Source of the DNA: Pseudomonadota bacterium
Lineage (GTDB): Bacteria > Desulfobacterota > Desulfovibrionia > Desulfovibrionales > Desulfovibrionaceae
Direction of reading: 5' to 3'
Assembly: GCA_023390395.1 (NCBI GenBank)
Contig: JAEWCY010000130.1
Coordinates: 1-24,491 of the forward strand
DNA: 24,491 bases
The notes beneath the pieces were generated by a model, which did not search any database, had not been told where the DNA came from, and was given only the letters and a program-made list of their open reading frames with translations. Below, one piece after another: positions 1-7,533 of this stretch (positions within the stretch are counted from its first letter, which is position 1; each line of letters begins with the position of its first letter). The translations under genes and the position numbers were made by a program.

Positions 1-247
1 AGCGCAGGCCGCCGGGGGGCGGTCCGGCCGGACGGGGAGCGGGCGGACGCGGGCCGCCGCCTCCGCCGAAATGCGGTCCGCCACCGCCGCCGTGCGGACC
101 GCCGCCGCCGCGGAACTGGGCCTCGGCCGGGCTCGTGAACAGACCCGAGAAGGTCAGCAGGCGCGAGGCGTCGAACACCAGGGAGAACGCCGCCACGAAG
201 ACGAGGATCATGGAGGCGCGGCGTTTGAAGGAAGAATGTCGCTTCAT
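1..247 (-). CDS. Secreted Gly/Pro-rich protein, 5' part only (runs off left edge)
   Basis: This reading frame stays open from an ATG at 247 down to the window edge, giving about 82 residues of an incomplete protein. It begins MKRHSSFKRRASMILVFVAA: a basic N-terminus followed by a hydrophobic stretch to about residue 37, as in a signal peptide or signal anchor, with an AEA-Q-like cleavage site near residue 46. After that the sequence becomes low-complexity, with Gly runs, GPHGGGGG/PHFGGGGG blocks, then Pro/Arg/Ala. The start lies 7 nt after the stop of the DUF2092 gene and has a GTGAGG ribosome-binding-like sequence, so the two are probably co-transcribed. I do not recognise a family. Such Gly-rich leaders occur in envelope-anchored or surface proteins, and the function is unknown. 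The low-complexity part could also be a linker to a domain beyond the edge. Confidence 0.7.
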   Translation of the reverse strand, partial: MKRHSSFKRRASMILVFVAAFSLVFDASRLLTFSGLFTSPAEAQFRGGGGPHGGGGGPHFGGGGGPRPPAPRPAGPPPGGLR

Positions 248-254
248 GGCCGCC

Positions 255-1049
255 TCACTTGGTTTTGTTCGCGTCTTCCATCATCGGCAGAAAGTCGATG
301 CGACGCATGCCCTCGACGGGCTTGAAGGTGAAAAGGCCGGGCTGCAGGCGCGGCGAGACGTCCCAGTCGGTGAAGGTCGCCTCGTATTGCGGCCAGCCCA
401 TGATTTCCTTGTCCGTGATGACGAGCTTGCGGGGCAGCGGGACCTTGCCTTTTTCCACCCACAACTGCCAGTCCACGTTCTTCTGGCTGAAGGCCAGGTG
501 GTCGCAGGCCTTGCCGGCGGCCTGGTGCGCGCCCACGCAGTCGCCCGTGCGCACGTTTTCCAGCATGGCTGGGCAGGGATCGGCCGAGAGCAGGTCGCTT
601 AACGGAGCGTTCAAGCCGTACTTTTCCGACAGCATGTCGATGGTGGCGTCGAAGGTCGGCGGCGCGTCGGTCACGGCGTAGACGCCCCGGTCCATGTCGG
701 CCACGGTGACGGTCTTGCCGTCGTAGATGAAAAGCCTGTCCCGGTCGTCGCCGACGACGTGGGAATAGACCTTGTCCGGCCGCTTGACGGCGACCGAGGC
801 CGTGCGCGAAACCTGGACCGACTGGCCGTTGGGATAGACCTGGTCGGTTTCCACCTCGGCGGTGAAGGTGAAGCTCTGCAACGACTTGAGGTAGTTGCAC
901 ATGGTGCTCATGGGCGCGGCGGCCTCGGGCGCGATGTCCGGGGCTTTGGTCTCGGCCGGAGCCTTGGGCTGCTCGGCCGGCGGCGCGGCGAAGGCGGCCG
1001 GCGCGGCCAGCAGCAGGAGCAGGCCCGTAATCCAACACAGATGGCGCAT
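255..1049 (-). CDS. DUF2092 family predicted periplasmic protein
   Basis: 264 residues. The N-terminus MRHLCWITGLLLLLAAPAAFA is a clear signal peptide with AFA-A cleavage, so the mature protein is exported. A Pro/Ala/Glu-rich linker (about 22-45) precedes a region that I match to DUF2092. It contains YLKSLQSFTFTAEVETDQVY, VAVKRPDKVY, FIYDGKTVTVADMDRGVYA and a final FTFKP strand. Members resemble the lipoprotein-carrier (LolA/LolB) fold by strand pattern, and their substrate is not known. Cys residues at about 160 and 172 (DPCPA, TGDCVG) and 185 could form disulfides. The ATG at 1049 is preceded by AAGGAGG with good spacing. A TTGACA-N17-TAGGGT promoter match lies upstream. The downstream Gly-rich secreted protein is coupled to it. 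The family call is from recognition of the sequence pattern; the function is unknown. Confidence 0.8.
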   Translation of the reverse strand: MRHLCWITGLLLLLAAPAAFAAPPAEQPKAPAETKAPDIAPEAAAPMSTMCNYLKSLQSFTFTAEVETDQVYPNGQSVQVSRTASVAVKRPDKVYSHVVGDDRDRLFIYDGKTVTVADMDRGVYAVTDAPPTFDATIDMLSEKYGLNAPLSDLLSADPCPAMLENVRTGDCVGAHQAAGKACDHLAFSQKNVDWQLWVEKGKVPLPRKLVITDKEIMGWPQYEATFTDWDVSPRLQPGLFTFKPVEGMRRIDFLPMMEDANKTK

Positions 1050-1108
1050 GAAATCCTCCTTGCCGGCCCGCCGGTTGGCCCTTGGCGAACCGTTTTGCTC
1101 GTATTTTC

Positions 1109-1137
1109 ACCCTAGAAGCCGGGGCTCCGGGTGTCAA
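1109..1137 (-). promoter_or_regulatory. Sigma-70-type promoter for the DUF2092 operon
   Basis: On the minus strand TTGACA (1137-1132) and TAGGGT (1114-1109) are separated by exactly 17 nt. The -35 box is a perfect match and the -10 matches at the T, A and final T. The element points at the DUF2092 start about 60 nt away. It is a motif match only. Confidence 0.5.
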
Positions 1138-1201
1138 GGAATCCGGGGCGGCGCGGCTTGCCGGACGCGGCGGTCTGGTTTACCCGGGAGCAGGAGGCGG
1201 C

Positions 1202-2026
1202 ATGCTGCGTGAACTGTTCGCCCTGTGGCGCGACCGTGGTTCGGCCCTGGCCAGGAGCCTGGGACAGGACCGGGAGGCCGTGTCCATCGACGCCCGGCAT
1301 CGCCGCTGCCGGCGCGCCTGGGCGTCCCACATCGAGGCCACGCGGCGCTGCGTCCTGGACGCCGCCGCGGCCTGCGCCGCGACCGACACGGCCCTGGTCC
1401 TGGGTTCCGGGGCCTGCCTGGACGTGCCCGTGGCCGAGCTGGCGGCGCGCTTCGGCAAGGTGGTGCTCGTGGACGCCCACCATCCCCAGTCGGCCCGCCG
1501 CCTGGCGAAGGCATTTCCCAACGTGCGGCTGGTGGCGGCCGACGCCACGGGCCTGGCCGGCGCGGCCAGGGACGCGGCCAGGGGGCGCGCCCCCCTGCCC
1601 TGCCCGGCGCCCGCGCCGGACCCCGTGCCCGGGCTGCGGCCGGATTTCACCGCCTCGGTCAACCTGGCCTCCCAGTTGCCCATTCCATTTTATGCCCTGC
1701 TCGGGCGCAAGCTGCCCGAGGCGGCGCGCCAGGTCTTTCTGACGGGCCTGGTCGCGGCCCACCTGGACTGGCTGGCCGCCCGGCCCGGCCGGGTTTGCCT
1801 GGTGTGCGACACGGCCTGGGAGCGGGCCGACGGCGACACGATCCTTGAAAGCCGCGACGCCCTGGAGGGCGTGGTCCTGCCGCCGCCCGAGCGCGCCTGG
1901 CTCTGGGACATCGCCCCGCGCCCCGAGGAATCCCACGCCTACGACCGGCGCAACCGCGTGGCCGCCTACACGGACTTCGCCGCCGCCTGGACCGGACGTC
2001 TGGAAAAAAGCCGCGACATGGCGTAG
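1202..2026 (+). CDS. Uncharacterised Rossmann / class I methyltransferase-like protein
   Basis: 274 residues when started at the ATG at 1202, chosen because AGGAGG lies just upstream (1191-1197); an in-frame ATG at 1082 has no such site. After a basic helical N-terminus there is a nucleotide-binding-like core. VLGSGACLDVP (about 66-76) resembles SAM motif I. VVLVDAHHP (87-95) places an acidic residue at the end of strand 2. NVRLVAADATGL (107-118) resembles motif III, and DFTASVNLASQLP (148-160) sits where motif IV is expected. No signal peptide or membrane segment is visible. The substrate cannot be told from the sequence, and no close named family comes to mind. It is followed 53 nt later by an arylsulfotransferase-like gene on the same strand, so the two may form a unit. 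Confidence 0.75.
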   Translation: MLRELFALWRDRGSALARSLGQDREAVSIDARHRRCRRAWASHIEATRRCVLDAAAACAATDTALVLGSGACLDVPVAELAARFGKVVLVDAHHPQSARRLAKAFPNVRLVAADATGLAGAARDAARGRAPLPCPAPAPDPVPGLRPDFTASVNLASQLPIPFYALLGRKLPEAARQVFLTGLVAAHLDWLAARPGRVCLVCDTAWERADGDTILESRDALEGVVLPPPERAWLWDIAPRPEESHAYDRRNRVAAYTDFAAAWTGRLEKSRDMA

Positions 2027-2079
2027 CATCGGCATGCGGCATCCGTCCCGTCGCGAAACCGCCACTCCCGACACCCGCC

Positions 2080-3420
2080 ATGAACGAAACGCCCGATACC
2101 GGCTACGTCCTTATCGCGCCGCAGGATTCCACCTACACCTACCTCGTCGACCAGACGACCGGGGCCGTGGTCCATTCCTGGAAAAGCGCCTACACCGCCG
2201 GCCTGGCCGCCGTGCTCACCGACGACGGCCACCTGATGCGGGCCGGCAAGGTCGGCGACGACCACATGCTGCACGGCTCGGGCGGCGTCATCGAGGAATA
2301 CGACTGGGACGGGAACCTCGTCTGGCAGTACTACGACCACAGCGAGCAGGAGTTCCAGCACCACGACTTCACGCTCCTGCCAAACGGCGACGTGCTGTTC
2401 ATCGCCTCGGAAGTGATCCCGGCCGCAGAGGCCGTGGCCCTGGGGCGCGACCCGTCGGAACTGCGCGACGGCGTGCTCCTGGCGGACAAGCTCGTCGAGG
2501 TCAAGCCCGTGGGCGCGTCCGGCGGCGTCGTGGTCTGGCAGTGGCGGGCCATCGACCACATCGTCCAGGACCGCGACCCGGCCAAGGCCAACTACGGCGA
2601 CGTGGCCGCCCACCCCGAGCGCATCGACGTCAACTACCAGGGCCGGCCCCTCTATCCCGACGGCTGGACCCACATCAACGCCGTGGACTACGATCCGGCC
2701 ACGGACCGCATCCTGGTGAGCGTGCGCAATTATAATGAATTGTGGGTCGTCGACCACGGCACGACCACGGCCGAGGCGGCCGGGTCGGCCGGCGACCTGC
2801 TGTGGCGCTACGGCAATCCCCGGGCCTACCGGGCCGGCGACGCCTCGGACCAGGTGCTCTTCGGCCAGCACGACGCCAAATGGATCGACGACGGCCTGCC
2901 CGGGGCCGGAGACATCCTGGTTTTCGACAACGGCGTGGACTGCCCTCGCGGCCAGTCTTCGCGGGTGCTGGAAATCGCCGTGCCCGAGGCGGCGACGTCC
3001 CGGCCGGGCCTGGCCGACAAGGCGGCGACGGTGGTGTGGTCCTACGCCGCGCCCACGGCCACGGACATGTACTCGTCCAAGATGAGCGGAGCCCAGCGCC
3101 TGCCGGACGGCGACACCCTCGTCACCGTGGGCGACACGGGCCATGTCTTCGAGGTCACGCCCCAGGGCGACACGGTCTGGAGCTACGACACCGACCTGGC
3201 GCTCCTGGAGGGCGCGACGTCGCGCCAGGAGGGAGCGGTCTTCTACGCCACCTGGTACGCCGCCGACGATCCCGCCCTGGCCGGGCGGGCCCTCGAGGGC
3301 GAGGACCCGGAGCTGGGGGCCCTGGCCCGGCTGGGCGCGTCCGAGATCGCCGACGCCCTGCGCCTGGCCCGGCTTTCCGGTCGGGCCGCCGCCCTGGCCC
3401 CGACGCTGGCCCGGACCTGA
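2080..3420 (+). CDS. Arylsulfotransferase (ASST) family protein, apparently without signal peptide
   Basis: 446 residues of repeated beta-strand sequence typical of the ASST beta-propeller, including PNGDVLFIASE, DYDPATDRILVS and DGDTLVTVGDTGHVFEV. The His-containing signatures of the family are present: EFQHHDF (His94/95), GWTHINAVDY (His198, Asn200) and FGQHDAKW (His264), followed by LVFDNG (281-285). Known family members transfer sulfate between phenolic esters and phenols via a histidine intermediate in the periplasm. Here no signal peptide is seen at the ATG at 2080, and the in-frame sequence upstream does not supply one, so the protein looks cytoplasmic. There is also no clear Shine-Dalgarno sequence before 2080, so the start is uncertain. 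Sulfate-ester chemistry would fit a sulfate reducer, but the substrate is unknown, and a non-catalytic propeller is possible. Confidence 0.8.
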   Translation: MNETPDTGYVLIAPQDSTYTYLVDQTTGAVVHSWKSAYTAGLAAVLTDDGHLMRAGKVGDDHMLHGSGGVIEEYDWDGNLVWQYYDHSEQEFQHHDFTLLPNGDVLFIASEVIPAAEAVALGRDPSELRDGVLLADKLVEVKPVGASGGVVVWQWRAIDHIVQDRDPAKANYGDVAAHPERIDVNYQGRPLYPDGWTHINAVDYDPATDRILVSVRNYNELWVVDHGTTTAEAAGSAGDLLWRYGNPRAYRAGDASDQVLFGQHDAKWIDDGLPGAGDILVFDNGVDCPRGQSSRVLEIAVPEAATSRPGLADKAATVVWSYAAPTATDMYSSKMSGAQRLPDGDTLVTVGDTGHVFEVTPQGDTVWSYDTDLALLEGATSRQEGAVFYATWYAADDPALAGRALEGEDPELGALARLGASEIADALRLARLSGRAAALAPTLART

Positions 3421-3474
3421 AAACGAAGCGGCCGCGCGTCCCGGCCGGCATGTCCGGCTGGGGCGCGCGGCCGC
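3421..3474 (-). terminator. Long GC-rich hairpin between convergent genes
   Basis: A 21-bp stem (3428-3448 with 3454-3474, only two G-T wobbles) closes a 5-nt CATGT loop. It lies 7 nt after the ASST stop and 19 nt after the stop of the opposing gene. On the minus strand the stem is followed by TTCGTTT, which fits an intrinsic terminator for the coiled-coil gene. On the plus strand it is followed by GAAAAAT, so it is less typical in that direction. Confidence 0.6.
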
Positions 3475-3493
3475 GAAAAATCCGCTCGGCCGG

Positions 3494-3868
3494 TTACTTG
3501 CTCTTGTATTCCTTGGCCTTGGCCTCGTACAGCTCCTCCAGGTAATCGGCCTGAACCTTGAGCTTTTCCGCCTTGGTCATAAGCTGCCCCACCTTCTCGT
3601 CCAGGGCGTGCAGTTCGTCCTCGGCCGCGCCGGCGGCCTTGCGGGCGATGCGCTCGTTGAGGGCGGAATTGACCGCATGGATGGCGTCCCGGTAGTCGTT
3701 TTCGGCGTGGCGCAGCTCCCGGCGCAGGGCTTCGGGCATCATGGACTCGTAGTCCTGGGCCGCGGCCGGCACGGGAACGAGGCTTGGGACGGCGCACAGG
3801 GAAAGCAGCAAAAGGACGAGGGCTGCGGCGCGAAGGAGACGGCTGGCCGGAAGAATCGAAATGCCCAT
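3494..3868 (-). CDS. Small exported coiled-coil protein, unknown function
   Basis: 124 residues from the ATG at 3868, which is preceded by GCGAGG at suitable spacing. The frame stays open further upstream into gatB antisense, but that part is a shadow. The N-terminus MGISILPASRLLRAAALVLL continues into a hydrophobic stretch ending PAAAQDY, a signal peptide with probable cleavage after AAA near residue 37. LSLC at 22-25 is a poor lipobox. The mature 87 residues are highly charged, Ala/Glu/Lys-rich and heptad-like (for example LNERIARKAAG, LHALDEKVGQLMTKAEKLKV), predicting a long helix or coiled coil, and end in KEYKSK. No family is recognised. It is probably a periplasmic helical protein. It is divergent from gatB and convergent with the ASST-like gene. 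Confidence 0.75.
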   Translation of the reverse strand: MGISILPASRLLRAAALVLLLLSLCAVPSLVPVPAAAQDYESMMPEALRRELRHAENDYRDAIHAVNSALNERIARKAAGAAEDELHALDEKVGQLMTKAEKLKVQADYLEELYEAKAKEYKSK

Positions 3869-3997
3869 GGCATGCCTCGCGATGAAGTGTGGTATTGCGC
3901 CCGGCCGCGCGCGGGCCGCGGGCGGACCACACCGTTGTAGGCGTGCGCCGCTGAAAATACAACCGCCGAGAGCCCCTTGCCCGCAGCCGGCGCGCCA

Positions 3998-4063
3998 TTG
4001 ACCCGCTTGCCGGATGCGGGGTACACCCCCGGGCGAAATTTCCGGCGCTCCCGAGGCGGGAGC
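3998..4063 (+). promoter_or_regulatory. Possible gatB promoter and leader hairpin
   Basis: TTGACC (3998-4003) and TACACC (4022-4027) are 18 nt apart, a weak sigma-70 match. Downstream, 4047-4053 and 4057-4063 form a perfect 7-bp hairpin with a 3-nt loop, just before the AAGGAG ribosome-binding site at 4072. There is no T-run, so a terminator role is unlikely. Confidence 0.3.
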
Positions 4064-4082
4064 CCGCCGCCAAGGAGCTTTC

Positions 4083-5513
4083 ATGGCCAGGTACGAGACG
4101 GTCATCGGCGTCGAGGTGCACGCGCAGCTCAAGACCGAAAGCAAGATCTTCTGCTCCTGCTCCACCCGCTTCGGCAACGACCCCAACGAGAACGTCTGCC
4201 CGGTATGCTCGGGCATGCCCGGGGTGCTGCCGGTGCTCAACGCCAAGGCCGTGGAGTACGCCGCCAAGATGGGCCTGGCCACCGGCTGCACGGTCAACCC
4301 CGTTTCGGTCTTCGCCCGCAAGAACTATTTCTATCCCGACCTGCCCAAGGCCTACCAGATCTCCCAGTACGAGCAGCCCATCTGCGAGCACGGCCACATC
4401 GACGTGGTGGCGGACGGAGCGCCCAAGCGCATCGGCATCACCCGTATCCACATGGAAGAGGACGCCGGCAAGAACATCCACTCCGCCGCCGACAACCTGA
4501 GCTACGTGGACCTCAACCGGGCCTGCGTGCCGCTGATCGAGATCGTCTCCGAGCCGGACATGCGCAGCCCCGAGGAGGTCGTGGCCTACCTCAAGGCGCT
4601 TCGCGCCATCCTGGTCTACCTCGACATCTGCGACGGCAACATGGAGGAAGGGTCGTTTCGCTGCGACGCCAACGTGAGCCTGCGCCCCGTGGGGCAGGAA
4701 GCCTTCGGCACCCGGGCGGAGCTCAAAAACCTCAACAGCTTCCGCCACGTGCAAAAGGCCATCGAATACGAGGTGGAGCGCCAGGCCGACATCCTCGACG
4801 ACGGCGGAGAGGTCGTCCAGGAGACGCGCCTCTACGACGCGACGAAAAACGTCACCGCCTCCATGCGCGCCAAGGAGGAAGCCAACGACTACCGTTATTT
4901 CCCGGACCCGGACCTGGTGCCCCTGACGCTCGAGGCCGCCGCCCTCGACCGCTGGCGGGACGAGCTGCCGGAACTGCCGGCCGCCCGCCGGGAGCGCTTC
5001 GCCGCCACGCTCGGGCTTTCGGACTACGACGCCGACGTGCTCACGGCCGAGCGCGACCTGGCCGACTACTACGAGGCCGTGCTCGCCGCCGGGGCCGACG
5101 CGAAAAAGGCCGCCAACTGGGTGCAGACCGAGCTTTTGCGCGAATGCCACCAGTCCGGGACCGCGCCCGGGGCCTGCCCCTTGAGCCCGGACAAGCTGGC
5201 CGGGCTGATTGCGCTCGTGGACGACGGCGTCATCTCCGGCAAGATCGCCAAGCAAATTTTCCCCGAGCTTTACGCCGACGGCCTTGACCCGGCCGCCTAC
5301 GTGCGCGACAAGGGCCTCGCCCAGATATCCGACTCCGGAGCTCTGGAATCGGCGGTGGACGCGGTGCTCGCGGCCAATCCGGCCGAGGTCGAGGCCTACC
5401 GGGGCGGCAAGAAGAAGCTCATGGGATTTTTCGTGGGCCAGATCATGAAGGCCACCAAGGGGCAGGCCAACCCGGGCCTGGTCAACGAACTGCTGGCTAA
5501 AAAGCTGGGCTAG
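4083..5513 (+). CDS. gatB: Aspartyl/glutamyl-tRNA(Asn/Gln) amidotransferase subunit B
   Basis: 476 residues, the usual GatB length. GatB is the tRNA-binding and kinase-like subunit of GatCAB. It activates Glu- or Asp-tRNA with ATP, and GatA-derived ammonia then makes Gln- or Asn-tRNA. Signatures seen include IGVEVHAQLKTESKIFC at the N-terminus, CPVCSGMPGVLPVLN with the zinc-type CxC...CxxC cysteines (CSCS, CPVC), KNYFYPDLPKAYQISQYEQP, VPLIEIVSEPDMRSPEE and SFRCDANVSLRP. The C-terminal helical/YqeY-like tail ends GLVNELLAKKLG. The ATG at 4083 is chosen for AAGGAG at 4072-4077; the in-frame ATG at 4014 lacks a ribosome-binding site and adds non-conserved sequence. gatA and gatC are not adjacent in this window. 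The gene is probably first in a run with mtnA and thi4. Confidence 0.97.
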   Translation: MARYETVIGVEVHAQLKTESKIFCSCSTRFGNDPNENVCPVCSGMPGVLPVLNAKAVEYAAKMGLATGCTVNPVSVFARKNYFYPDLPKAYQISQYEQPICEHGHIDVVADGAPKRIGITRIHMEEDAGKNIHSAADNLSYVDLNRACVPLIEIVSEPDMRSPEEVVAYLKALRAILVYLDICDGNMEEGSFRCDANVSLRPVGQEAFGTRAELKNLNSFRHVQKAIEYEVERQADILDDGGEVVQETRLYDATKNVTASMRAKEEANDYRYFPDPDLVPLTLEAAALDRWRDELPELPAARRERFAATLGLSDYDADVLTAERDLADYYEAVLAAGADAKKAANWVQTELLRECHQSGTAPGACPLSPDKLAGLIALVDDGVISGKIAKQIFPELYADGLDPAAYVRDKGLAQISDSGALESAVDAVLAANPAEVEAYRGGKKKLMGFFVGQIMKATKGQANPGLVNELLAKKLG

Positions 5514-5621
5514 GTCCCCCGCGGGGGGATTCCCCCGCGCGCCGCGCCCCGGGGGATCGTCCCTCCGCCCCTGTCCCGGGGGCATCGCAACACCGTATCC
5601 TGTGATGACGGAACCAAGACC

Positions 5622-6665
5622 ATGACCGACCACATCGCCTTTTGCGCCGAACGGCAAGCCCTGCTGCTCCTGGACCAGCGCTTCCTGCCCGACCGCGAGG
5701 AATCCTTCGTCTGCCGCAATACCGCCGACACCATCTACGCCTTGCAGACCATGGTGGTGCGCGGCGCGCCGGCCATCGGCGTCACCGCCGCCTACGGCTG
5801 CTACCTGGCCGCCCGCGAGGCCGGGGAGGCCGGCGACGGCTGGAAGGAGCGCCTGCGCGGCCTGTTGACCGAGCTGGAAGAGGCCAGGCCCACGGCCGTC
5901 AACCTGCGCTGGGCCGTGGCGCGCATGCGCGAAAAATGGCGCGAGATCGGCGACGTGGCCCGCGACGCCCTGCTCTCGGCCTGGCTCGGCGAGGCCCAGG
6001 CGATGCACGCCGAGGACATCGAGATCAACAAGGTCATGGGCAAGTTCGGAGCGGCGCTCATCGCCGACGGCGACACGGTCATGACCCACTGCAACGCCGG
6101 AGCCCTGGCCACGGCCGGCTACGGCACGGCCCTCGGCGTCATCCGGGCCGCCTTCGAGCAGGGCAAGAACATCCGGGTCATCGCCAACGAGACCCGGCCC
6201 TTTCTCCAGGGCGCGCGCCTGACCGCCTACGAGCTGGCCAAGGAAGGCATCCCGGTCACGGTCGCCTGCGACAACGCCGTGGGGCACCTCATGAAAAAGG
6301 GCATGGTGCAGAAGGTGGTGGTCGGCGCGGACCGCATCGCGGCCAACGGCGACGCAGCCAACAAGATCGGCACCTACACCGTGGCCCTGGCCGCCAAGGC
6401 CCACGGCGTGCCTTTTTACGTGGCCGCCCCGGCCTCGACCTTCGACCTGACGCTTTCCAGCGGCGAGCTGATCCCCATCGAGGACCGCACGCCCCGCGAG
6501 GTCACCCACGTGGGCGAACACCGCATCACCCCGGAAAACGTGCCGGTCTACAATTTCGCCTTCGACGTCACCCCGGCCGAACTCATCGCCGGCATCATCA
6601 CCGAGAAGGGCGTGCTCACCGCGCCCTATACGGACGCCATCCGGGCCGCCATCGGCGGCAAGTAA
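5622..6665 (+). CDS. mtnA: Methylthioribose-1-phosphate isomerase
   Basis: 347 residues, full length for MtnA (eIF2B-alpha-like fold). It isomerises 5-methylthioribose-1-phosphate to methylthioribulose-1-phosphate in methionine salvage. Diagnostic sequences are VVRGAPAIGVTAAYG (46-59), THCNAGALATAGYGTAL with the catalytic Cys157, NETRPFLQGARLTAYEL, GADRIAANGDAANKIGTY with the catalytic Asp237, and APASTFD. The ATG at 5622 is preceded by a weak GGAACC-type site, with no better start nearby. The 108 bases between gatB and mtnA contain C/G-run inverted repeats without a T-tract. No other recognisable methionine-salvage gene (mtnK, mtnB, mtnC) is near, so it may feed an anaerobic shunt. It is followed 24 nt later by thi4. 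Confidence 0.95.
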   Translation: MTDHIAFCAERQALLLLDQRFLPDREESFVCRNTADTIYALQTMVVRGAPAIGVTAAYGCYLAAREAGEAGDGWKERLRGLLTELEEARPTAVNLRWAVARMREKWREIGDVARDALLSAWLGEAQAMHAEDIEINKVMGKFGAALIADGDTVMTHCNAGALATAGYGTALGVIRAAFEQGKNIRVIANETRPFLQGARLTAYELAKEGIPVTVACDNAVGHLMKKGMVQKVVVGADRIAANGDAANKIGTYTVALAAKAHGVPFYVAAPASTFDLTLSSGELIPIEDRTPREVTHVGEHRITPENVPVYNFAFDVTPAELIAGIITEKGVLTAPYTDAIRAAIGGK

Positions 6666-6689
6666 CCCGCAACCGCTCTAGGACGTGCC

Positions 6690-7481
6690 ATGCCTCTGGA
6701 TGAACGGATCATCACCGAAGCCATCGTCGACGAGTACTTCGCCAAATTCAAATCCAGCCTGGACCTGGACGTCGCCATCGTGGGCGGCGGCCCCTCGGGC
6801 CTGACCGCCGCCCGGCTGCTGGCCGCGGACGGCATGAACGTCGCCCTGTTCGAACGCAAGCTGTCGCTGGGCGGCGGCATGTGGGGCGGCGGCATGACCT
6901 ACAACGTCATCGTGGTGCAGGAGGAAAGCGTCCACCTGCTCACGGACGTCGGCGTGCCGGTCAAACGCTACAAGGACAACTACTTCACCGCCGACGCCGT
7001 GGCCGCGACCACCACGCTGGCCTCCGCCGCCTGCCTGGCCGGGGCCAAGGTGTTCAACTGCATGAGCGTGGAGGACGTGGTCCTGCGCGAAGAAAACGGC
7101 GGCAAGCGCGTCACCGGCATCGTCATCAACTCCTCGCCCGTGGAGATCGCCGGCCTGCACGTGGACCCGGTGGTCCTCGGCTGCAAGTACCTGGTCGAGG
7201 CCACGGGACACGCCGTGGAAGTGCTGCGCACGCTGGTCAAAAAAAACGACGTCAAGCTTTTCACCCCCTCGGGCGGCATCGAGGGCGAGCAGTCCATGTG
7301 GGCCGAGGTGGCCGAGACCAACACCGTCAAAAACACCCGGGAGATCTTCCCCGGACTCTACGTGGCCGGCATGGCCGCCAACGCCAGCTTCGGCTCCTAC
7401 CGCATGGGGCCGATCTTCGGCGGCATGCTGCTCTCCGGCGAGAAGGTCGCGGCGGACATCGCCGCCAAGCTGCGGGGATAG
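6690..7481 (+). CDS. thi4: Sulfide-dependent ADP-thiazole synthase (Thi4 family)
   Basis: 263 residues. The enzyme makes the thiazole moiety of thiamine (ADP-thiazole) from NAD+, glycine and a sulfur source. The N-terminal dinucleotide-binding fold is clear: VAIVGGGPSGLTAARLLA (28-45) and an acidic FERK at the end of strand 2. GGGMWGGGM (61-69), ATGHA and YRMGPIFGGMLLSGEKVA near the C-terminus are typical of the family. The residue before the conserved VDP motif is His157 (GLHVDP), where suicidal yeast Thi4 has Cys (CMDP). The His form is known from methanogens to use free sulfide with iron and to turn over catalytically. That fits a sulfide-rich anaerobe. The ATG at 6690 follows an AGGA site. 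The gene lies 24 nt after mtnA, probably in the same transcript. Confidence 0.93.
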   Translation: MPLDERIITEAIVDEYFAKFKSSLDLDVAIVGGGPSGLTAARLLAADGMNVALFERKLSLGGGMWGGGMTYNVIVVQEESVHLLTDVGVPVKRYKDNYFTADAVAATTTLASAACLAGAKVFNCMSVEDVVLREENGGKRVTGIVINSSPVEIAGLHVDPVVLGCKYLVEATGHAVEVLRTLVKKNDVKLFTPSGGIEGEQSMWAEVAETNTVKNTREIFPGLYVAGMAANASFGSYRMGPIFGGMLLSGEKVAADIAAKLRG

Positions 7482-7506
7482 GACAAGAAAAGAATGCCTC
7501 CGGCGG

Positions 7507-7533
7507 CCAGGAGGGGGCGAGGCCCCCTCCTGG
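7507..7533. repeat. REP-like intergenic hairpin
   Basis: Two perfectly complementary 12-nt arms (7507-7518 and 7522-7533) flank a 3-nt GAG loop, 25 nt after the thi4 stop. No T-run follows. The surrounding sequence (CCTCCGGCGGCC before, GGACCACCCCG after) resembles hairpin repeats that I recall as common between Desulfovibrio genes. A separate 13-nt palindrome, CCGTTTGAAACGG, lies at 7545-7557. Copy number in this genome cannot be judged from one window. Confidence 0.5.

Noticed and set aside
5514..5621. C-run/G-run inverted repeats between gatB and mtnA as a terminator or riboswitch
   Set aside because: Stems are short, several pairings compete, and no T-tract or known riboswitch core is seen.
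3243..6521. A very long minus-strand open frame (about 1090 codons) across gatB and mtnA
   Set aside because: It is antisense to two certain genes. Its His/Gly/Val/Arg-rich translation has the composition of a GC-rich shadow, and it matches no family.
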